A stretch of DNA of 24,986 nucleotides from assembly GCA_003427395.1 (NCBI GenBank), contig BFEA01000321.1:92948-117933 (forward strand). Direction: 5' to 3'. Both the position numbers and the translations under genes were made by a program. A model generated the notes under the pieces. The model was not told where the DNA came from and made no database searches. It saw only the letters and a program-made list of their open reading frames with translations. Numbering within the stretch: the first letter of the stretch is position 1; each line of letters opens with the position of its first letter. This stretch comes from Chara braunii. Its lineage: Eukaryota > Streptophyta > Charophyceae > Charales > Characeae. Positions 18,785 to 24,986 of the stretch are shown piece by piece.

Positions 18785-20754
18785 GACTCGTCTGGCCAAT
18801 AGCTTGAAAGTTACAGGGTTGAGTGTTCCTTTCGGTACTCTGGAGCTGGGGCAACAAGAGGATGATTTGTTAGGAATTTCAACAGTCCCTGAGCAACTCA
18901 TTGCATTCACCATGGGGAACCAGACCGCCCTTGGAGCCGTTGGAGTGATGAGCAAGTATTCACCGCCGAAGGTCTTCATTCTTCTGACCACTTGGCAAAG
19001 CAGAGAGGCTGGTGGGAAAAGCCAAATATAAGAGTTGCCTTGAAATTCCTGCCAATTCAATGATAAGGCGTCCACATCATTACAGTCTTTGCACCATAAT
19101 TCAGAGACGAAGCAGTTACAGACATAGTGAGTTTGTGATGCAAATAAGTCGGCTGAGGGAGCTCCAAATTTTTGAAAAATTTTAGAGATTAGATAAGGGT
19201 TGAGGCCCCAATCAGTGGGATCCTTCCATTTTGAGAGGGTGTCCGCTTCTGCATTCAAAGTGCGAGGTACCCAGATGGGCTTTATTTGCCCCTGGGTTTC
19301 TAGGAGGATAGTTGCGATCATTCTGAGGAGAGCATTCATTTTGGCGTCGTGTGACCCCCAATTCTTGAGCAGAGCTACAACCCCTGCATTGTCGACGACG
19401 ACCTTGATCGAAACCTCATTGGAAGGAAGAGAGAAACGCTCCCGGACAAAGGAGAGGGTAAAAAATACACCAAGAAGTTCCCTATGAGTACTTGAAGTTC
19501 CTCTCCATTCCTCAGGAAGGGGCATGCTTAATCTTTCCTTGTTTCCATGGTTAGGGTGAATGACTGCTCCTATAGCATGATCCGAAGCATCAGTTTGGAT
19601 GGTTAGTTCTATAGGCTTGATTGCCCAGCTTCTTCCTTTAATTCTGAGAATGTTAGACAACCACCAAATTAAATCGCTGCGGGCTTCCTCTGGAAGTGGC
19701 AAAGGGGTATCCCAGTCATTCGGGTTGATGGCTTGGTGAAGATTGAAACAAAAGGTTACTGCAGGTTGAAAGGTGTTTGCAAGAGCGGCTAGCTTTCCAG
19801 TTAATGAAGAGATTTCTCTGCTTGTTACCACTGGTTTTATTAACATAGCTTGAATAGTGTCGCAAATTCTTAAGATTTTTTCTTCTGAGATTGTAGTCAG
19901 CTTGCAGTGGGAGTCGATATTGAATCCAAGGAACTTTACACATTGGGATGAAGGGAAGGAGCATTTCCTTAGACTTAGGAAAAAACCCAATTTCTGAAGG
20001 AGGCAAGTGTAGATGAAGGATGACCATAGACTCTGGAGGAAGGTTCGACGCATCATTAGGGAATCATCAATATAGGAAAAAATACAAATAGACCTTAGTC
20101 TTAATGAGGTCATCACTTCCTGCATGACTGTAGTGAAAATCCAACAGGCCGAGAAAATTCCAAAGCAGAGAGTGGTGAAATGAAAAAACTTGTTTTTCCA
20201 TTGAAAAGCGAGATAAACCTTTTCTTAAGGGAGCCCTCGATTACAAAGATAGGATTAATGACGATTGGAGAAGAAGTTTCACGGATAACACCTTGGTTGA
20301 GCAGATCTTCCAAGGTGGAGTCCACAAATAGCTGGTTTTCCATGGAAAGTTCGTAAGTGGGAAAATGGATTGGGGGTGGTTCATTTTCCTTCAAAGCATC
20401 CTCAAATTCTTGAACAGTCATTAATTCCTTGACCATCCTCCCAACTTCAAAAATCTTTGAAGGATCGTTGTGGCATGTTCTCTCAAATTTAAGGCACACT
20501 CCATTCCTTATCCAGTTGAGCACATTTCTTGAATCCTTTCTTTCTGAATTTCCCAAGAGATCCTCCCATTGCTTGATGTGGTTTGATAAAGGAGCCGCCT
20601 TGAAATCTTTTGGCTTGCTTAGCCATTCCTCCGTTCTTGAGAGCAATTGCATGGCACAGGATGCCTGCCAAATTGATGGAGGATGATTGAGAAGAGCAAG
20701 CAATTGCTCAACGGAAGGCAGATGCCTAGCCGTAATAAGGTCTTCGTCCGTCAT
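18689..20754 (-). pseudogene. DIRS-type reverse transcriptase-RNase H, motif A deleted
   Basis: It would be the element's polymerase. The N-terminal frame (ATG 20752-20754 to 20113) has a helical leader and the RT fingers segment LLNQGVIRETSSPIVINPIF. A second frame, complete in 478 codons from 20125 to 18689, carries FSYIDDSLM (YIDD at 20063-20074), GFFLSLRKC and FLGFNI, then RNase H with all four acids (Asp179 TDAS, Glu216 HREL, Asp245 VDNAG, Asp295 EADTLSKW) and the DIRS-typical tail ADLFAS...DVDALSLNW...FPPASLL. Near 20220 the reading jumps from the fingers directly to a segment just before FTTLCFG, with a frame change. About 50-60 residues, including the catalytic-Asp motif A, are missing, so this RT is inactive. 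Confidence 0.88.
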
Positions 20755-20954
20755 CTCTCCTATATTCTTGATGCTTGTAATGCTGCTTTGAGCTGCTACT
20801 GCTATTGTCCTTCTTGAATTGGTGGTCAGATGGTTGCCTGTTGCACACAGAATGAATTATTGGTTAGTTCCTTAAAACTTACCTGAGTGATGTCTTCATA
20901 AGGTTTTAACCGGAAAAAGCCGGCGGGCTTACAACCCCTTGAAATATGAGATCC

Positions 20955-21860
20955 TTAATTGAAAATCCGCAATGGGATAGATGATAAAATAATATTGCCA
21001 CACCAACCGGAAAAAGTCGGGGGGCTTGATGCTATGCCCCTTAAGGTGCGCAAATAAAATTTGTACCTTCTTGCCGCCTTGTAGTCTCTATCGCTCCAAG
21101 CCTTGAGAATCTTTGGGAGAGCCTTGATTGAAGTGTAGAGCTGGGTTTTCTTCAACCATTCTTTGACCTTTTGAGGAATCAGAGAGTCACACAAACGCCT
21201 TGCCACACGATTAGTATCATTTTTAAAGGCCTTGGCCTCATCCTTGCCTGTACCATACTGGGTATAGGCTAGATGGACCATCTTGGCCTTGATGATTATG
21301 TCAATGTGTCTCCTCCAGGGAGGGGCTTGATAGATCCTGTGAAGATGCTTGACCTCCTCTGCCGCTGCAGTACATTTAGGTGTGATTTCCATGATGATTT
21401 TCTGAAATAAAGCATTGATTCTTGCTTCGTTGGCAAGACCCACATCCTCCATGTCAATCTCGTCGCTATCTGAGTCTGAATGACCGCTAGAGTGCCTTTC
21501 CCTCAGATAACTAGGTTTCTTTCTCCTCTTGAGGGCAGTTTTCTTGAGCGAGGTTTCTATATCGCTATCAGAAAAAAACTCATCCCCCGAATGGGCCAAA
21601 GACTTCTTGCCTTTCTTAGATTCATCTTCTGAAAGGGTTACCTTGATGTTCAAAAGGGCTGCAAGGATTGTTTCTGCATTGTCTTCTCTCTTAACCTCAT
21701 AGATAATGCCATCCAGGCTTGCTTCAGGTTCCGAGATATCCTTAAGGACTTTTGCCGGGTAGAATCCAGCCGCAGGGGTGTTACAGAATACGTAGGAGAC
21801 TGACCCTACCAAAATATCTGCCCCCCTAGTTTTGACGAAGGCTCTTGTGAAGGCGTCCAT
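20955..21860 (-). CDS. Gag-like ORF1 of the tyrosine-recombinase element (301 aa)
   Basis: Intact from ATG 21858-21860 to TAA 20955-20957, this frame lies upstream of, and on the same strand as, the RT frame, where DIRS elements carry their Gag-like ORF. The protein has a globular N-terminus (about 1-75), an acidic/basic Ser-rich middle (SDSDIETSLKK, then SGHSDSDSDEIDMED around 125-140) and a Lys/Arg-rich helical C-terminal half. I see no zinc knuckle and no specific family match, so the Gag role rests on position and composition. A TTCTTTTTCAAACAG sequence directly before the ATG resembles a splice acceptor. Confidence 0.55.
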   Translation of the reverse strand: MDAFTRAFVKTRGADILVGSVSYVFCNTPAAGFYPAKVLKDISEPEASLDGIIYEVKREDNAETILAALLNIKVTLSEDESKKGKKSLAHSGDEFFSDSDIETSLKKTALKRRKKPSYLRERHSSGHSDSDSDEIDMEDVGLANEARINALFQKIIMEITPKCTAAAEEVKHLHRIYQAPPWRRHIDIIIKAKMVHLAYTQYGTGKDEAKAFKNDTNRVARRLCDSLIPQKVKEWLKKTQLYTSIKALPKILKAWSDRDYKAARRYKFYLRTLRGIASSPPTFSGWCGNIILSSIPLRIFN

Positions 21861-22437
21861 CTGTTTGAAAAAGAAAACGGAGTGAGAAAGGATGTCAGGA
21901 TTCTCTTCTCTCTCTCTCTCTCTCCCTCCCTCTCTTCTCTCTTTCTTTTCTTTCTCTTTTTTTTTTTGTTTTTTTGTTTTTTTTGTTAACGTTTTGGTAG
22001 GCAGGGGTTGAATGCTCGCCTCCCCCCCCTTTTCCTAATGAAAGTCGGTTTGCTGGTGGAGGAACCAGCAAGTGCTTCTGGAACTGAGGTGTTGTATCCT
22101 CACGTAGTGCCGTGTTTTTTTTTTTTTTTTTTTTTATAAATAACGTGAGTTTTTCCAATCCTTGTATTGCAACCGTAGCCCGTCATAGGTTGTCTTTCCT
22201 GGGGCCTGGTCCTACTAGCAGCTGTTTAGTTTAAAAATGTAATACAGTGGGACACGAGTAACACACTTTGGCCATTGGATGTAATAGATCGGACGCCCAG
22301 TCATGGGCGTTTTTAGAAGAATGCAATAAAATGTTAAAGAAAATTCAAAGAAGGGCAATCAAACAGAAAAGAATAGTCTCTTAACACTGGCAATGCCCAC
22401 ACAATCCTTTTCCCGCCCAAAGGCTCGCAGTCTTTGA

Positions 22438-22465
22438 TTCTAGCCTACCAAGCAGTAGGCTAGAA
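22438..22465. repeat. Perfect 11 bp hairpin
   Basis: TTCTAGCCTAC (22438-22448) and GTAGGCTAGAA (22455-22465) pair perfectly around the loop CAAGCA. It lies in unannotated sequence. It could belong to a structured RNA or be a transposon end; nothing else nearby decides. Confidence 0.55.
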
Positions 22466-23486
22466 ACAAGCACTGCCTCCTGTGTGTGAAGAAAGTTGTG
22501 GTTGGTCTTTCAGTCGTCAGATTCAACTGTTAGGTCTATCTTTACTTTTTTTTTTTTTTTTTTTTTCTCTCAATGCAAAATTGATATAGCATATCTTTGT
22601 TAGGCAGCCCACTAATCTAACTGCGGCACAAATTTTTAGCTTTTCTTTTCTTTGTTGTCATGGCTGTCGCACCACTCCTAAACTAAAACCTCCCTCTAGT
22701 GGGTCCAGGCTCCTGGTATGTTTTTGCCCAAGATCAGTCAGGTCCTTTAGCTAGAGGTTGTTTGCTCCAGGTGCCGTCTTTCAAAAAGGATTTCTGAGGT
22801 TCGAAAGCCTCAGCGTAATTCGATAGGTTATAATCAAAACCCTGACTGTGTTCCCTCTCTCTCTCTCTCTCCCCCCCTTTTTTTTCTTTTTTTTTTTATT
22901 AGTCCTGATGCTACGGGGAATGACCATATTTTGGTCAGATTTGCCACGGCTTCCCTCTTGCCTGGTTTTAACTGTCCTCCACTCCTTTAGCGAGAGAAAA
23001 CAGAGAGAAAAGCAGAGAGAGGGCAGATGAAAGATCGGTTGAGAAGGAATCAAAAGAGTACAGGCGGGCGAGGAGATAGTGAGGAGGAGGAGGGAGGGGG
23101 AACGAGATATTAAGTTGTGGCAAATAACTTCCAACCTCTTCTTCTCTCCCTTTTTTTTTTTTTTTTTTTTTTTTTGAAGACAAGAAAACAACTCAAATGA
23201 TTAGCCCCCTCTTTTTTGTTTTTTGTTTTTAAGGATGCACGAAAGAGCAAGAGGTGAATTATGGGGGGTGATTGGGGAATTACGAAGGAAGGAAAAAGGA
23301 GGGAAGGGAGAGAAGAGCAAGGTAAGAAGCTACTTCTTCCATGTTGAGGCAAGTGTAACTCTTTGCGCATACAATCTGAGAAGGTAACGATTAAGACAAG
23401 TAATTCAAAACTTGGCAGTTTTGTCGACAGCTAGGAGTGCTTAGAAAAAAGGATCTTATGAGAGTACGAAAGGTGGTGCGGTGGGG

Positions 23487-23534
23487 GGAGAGTGAAAGCG
23501 GGGAAGGAGTGGAGAGTGAAGGCGGGGACGGAGT
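23487..23534. repeat. 24 bp tandem duplication
   Basis: The unit GGAGAGTGAAAGCGGGG... at 23487-23510 repeats at 23511-23534 with two differences, and a third partial copy starts at 23535. It is purine-rich and probably arose by replication slippage. Confidence 0.65.
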
Positions 23535-23976
23535 GGAGAGAGAAGAGGTAAGAGAGGGGAAGAAAATGGGATTTTTGGGAATTATGCGCACATCCAAATC
23601 CTTATAAGGAAAGTTGAGTCCGATTGGCAGATTTATGACAGTCTCTTTAGAAATAACGCATGGGGGAGAAGCCTAGCAAGCGGGTGGTAGGGTGAGAAAA
23701 GGACTGGCGGGAGAGAGGGAGAAAACTAGTAGGGAAGCGAAGGAAGAGGGGAATACAAGAATTTCTTCCTAAAGATCCGTCTTAATAGGCGTAGGAAAAA
23801 AAGCCTACGGAGTTCTGACTAGTCCTCCAATTCGAACTGAAATTGAGACTAAACCAGGCAGCGATTCCGGGCATTGCCAAGATTTCACGAGCTAGTCCTA
23901 CCTCAGTAGTTCCTAGCTCAAAGCTTCACACGCAAATAGCAAAACAAATTTTCGTAGGCAGGATCCCGAAGTGAGC

Positions 23977-24852
23977 TCAGGACACGTCTAGGTATCTTCC
24001 GGATTCTGGAGGCGAATTCGGAGGACTGGTCCTGCGTCGCGGTTCGTCGTCTTGGTGATGAAGGTCTTGCTCTGGATCTGACGCATCTGCTAGCGGTATG
24101 AAGATCGGGCAATCGTCCTGCACGCAGCGTCTCGTTACCGACCGCCAGGAGACCGCGAGGTTCAGATTCGCACCTCCTCCACTTGCGAAGACAGATTTGA
24201 AGTCTAGCCCCACCCTCTTACAGCCGAGGCTAGTTATCCAGGCGCTTTCTCCGAATTTGAGAAGGCCTTCCAATAGCAGTAATTCCCTTTCCTCCTTGCT
24301 GGCTTCTTTCAGTGCCTTCGAGACGAATGCCTTCGTCATAGTGGCTCTGCATTTTCCCCATAACTCTGCCTCCATTCCCCTCAACAACCCTACTACCAGT
24401 TCTCTCTTTGATCCTCCCGCGACAGCGATGACGATTCCAAGAGCTGCAAAATCCCACCTTCCCCTCCCCTTCCAAGCTTTGTTCTCTGCTTCACAGGCCA
24501 TCTTCACAGTCTGAATCTCCTCATCCTTCAATTCGTCAATTGTCCTACCGAAAACTCTGGCCAAGGAGAAACCGGCGAGCAATTTGCCGAGTATCCAATG
24601 ATCCCGCATTTTGTCGATCAATCCTCTTTCTACCACCAAGAACTTTCCTTTCCCCGACGGCCTATCAATAGTGCAGAAAGCATTTCGATCGAAGAAAGTC
24701 CTTAATACATCCAAGCCCTTTTCGGTTTCGAGCCTATCCGATCTGCCCCAATCGTCGGACGCAGCAGCAGCAGAAGCATTGTCGACGGCAGAGGATGCGG
24801 TGAAGCTACTCGCCGGGACGTCCTTGGAAACCGCGATCCGGGTCTCTGCCAT
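23977..24852 (-). CDS. Hypothetical protein, 291 aa
   Basis: An uninterrupted frame runs from ATG 24850-24852 to a stop at 23977-23979. An earlier in-frame GTG at 24868 was not used. The N-terminal 40 residues are Ala/Ser/Asp-rich and likely disordered. A globular, mostly helical core follows (GKFLVVERGLIDKMRDHW; KLLAGFSLARVFGRTIDEL; ALKEASKEERELLLLEGLL) and a basic Arg/Pro/Ser-rich tail ends it. I do not recognise a family. It may be a host gene exon, or the Gag-like ORF of another retroelement extending beyond the window. Its composition is more gene-like than its T- and GA-rich surroundings. Confidence 0.45.
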   Translation of the reverse strand: MAETRIAVSKDVPASSFTASSAVDNASAAAASDDWGRSDRLETEKGLDVLRTFFDRNAFCTIDRPSGKGKFLVVERGLIDKMRDHWILGKLLAGFSLARVFGRTIDELKDEEIQTVKMACEAENKAWKGRGRWDFAALGIVIAVAGGSKRELVVGLLRGMEAELWGKCRATMTKAFVSKALKEASKEERELLLLEGLLKFGESAWITSLGCKRVGLDFKSVFASGGGANLNLAVSWRSVTRRCVQDDCPIFIPLADASDPEQDLHHQDDEPRRRTSPPNSPPESGRYLDVS

Positions 24853-24986
24853 CGCGCCGCCGACTACCACAATTACCGCCGGGACCGTCTGAGCACCAGC
24901 GGCAAGGCCTGAGCTGGGTGATCGTCACCTTGCATGCGCCTGGGCTTGAACTGCCGCAACGCAAGGTGAGCATAGAGATTGCGTGC

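Larger units (their letters stand above)
17044..21860 (-). mobile_element. DIRS/kangaroo-like tyrosine-recombinase retroelement, degenerate
   Basis: On the minus strand a Gag-like frame (20955-21860) is followed by RT-RNase H (18689-20754). On the plus strand a tyrosine recombinase (17689-18784) runs towards the RT frame and overlaps its end. Beyond the recombinase lies a pair of 105 bp direct repeats 478 bp apart (17044-17148 and 17522-17626). DIRS-order elements combine an RT-RNase H with a tyrosine recombinase and use split or inverted terminal repeats instead of LTRs. The antisense recombinase is as I recall for kangaroo of Volvox. The right end is not defined: I find no copy of the 373 bp inter-repeat segment beyond 21860. 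Confidence 0.8.
21861..23976. other. Non-coding stretch rich in homopolymer and CT/GA tracts
   Basis: No gene is supported here; open frames are products of low-complexity sequence. It holds a CT/T tract (about 21901-21985), poly(T) runs near 22118-22135, 22546-22566, 22871-22897 and 23151-23175, a perfect 11 bp hairpin at 22438-22465, GA-rich sequence from about 22990 to 23760 and a 24 bp tandem duplication at 23487-23534. The T runs could be tails of retroposons inserted on the minus strand. Confidence 0.6.

Noticed and set aside
24098-24514. 138-codon plus-strand frame
   Set aside because: It is the complement of the longer, more protein-like 291-codon minus-strand frame.

Overview
The window looks like a repeat-dense stretch of a large eukaryotic nuclear genome. 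It holds a 14 kb LTR retrotransposon with 2.7 kb LTRs, a second retroelement carrying a tyrosine recombinase, fold-back elements, poly(A)/poly(T) tracts, simple repeats and almost no intact host gene. I see no bacterial gene organisation, rRNA or convincing tRNA. The tyrosine-recombinase element has its recombinase on the opposite strand to its reverse transcriptase, as I recall for kangaroo of Volvox. This, with the plant-type initiator-Met primer site of the LTR element, makes the green lineage (alga, charophyte or early land plant) my best guess. That is inference, not a direct reading.

Layout. 1-101 is an (AG)n microsatellite. 102-619 is non-coding and holds five hairpins. 620-~14604 is one Ty3/gypsy element on the + strand: 5' LTR, initiator-Met-type PBS, a decayed gag, protease, reverse transcriptase, RNase H, a degenerate PHD-finger-like cysteine cluster, integrase, then 2.4 kb with two further unrecognised reading frames, and the 3' LTR. 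The LTRs differ at 12 of 300 sampled positions (about 96% identity). Gag-Pol occupies frame 1, then 2, then 1, with two frameshifts and eleven in-frame stops, so this copy cannot act autonomously. The protease, RT and integrase catalytic residues remain readable, while the gag zinc knuckle, RNase H and PHD-like finger have lost key residues through changes that can be explained as C-to-T or G-to-A.

14605-17043 is a graveyard of small insertions: two A-rich stretches flanked by 11-12 bp direct repeats, tRNA B-box-like motifs, and a 105 bp TA-flanked fold-back element nested in a larger palindrome whose other arm preserves the empty site. 17044-21860 is a DIRS/kangaroo-like element: a 105 bp direct repeat pair 478 bp apart, a broken tyrosine recombinase on +, and on - an RT-RNase H frame (with RT motif A deleted) and an upstream Gag-like frame. 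The recombinase and RT frames converge and overlap tail to tail. 21861-23976 is non-coding and rich in homopolymer T and GA/CT tracts. 23977-24852 is a 291-codon open frame on the - strand that I do not recognise.
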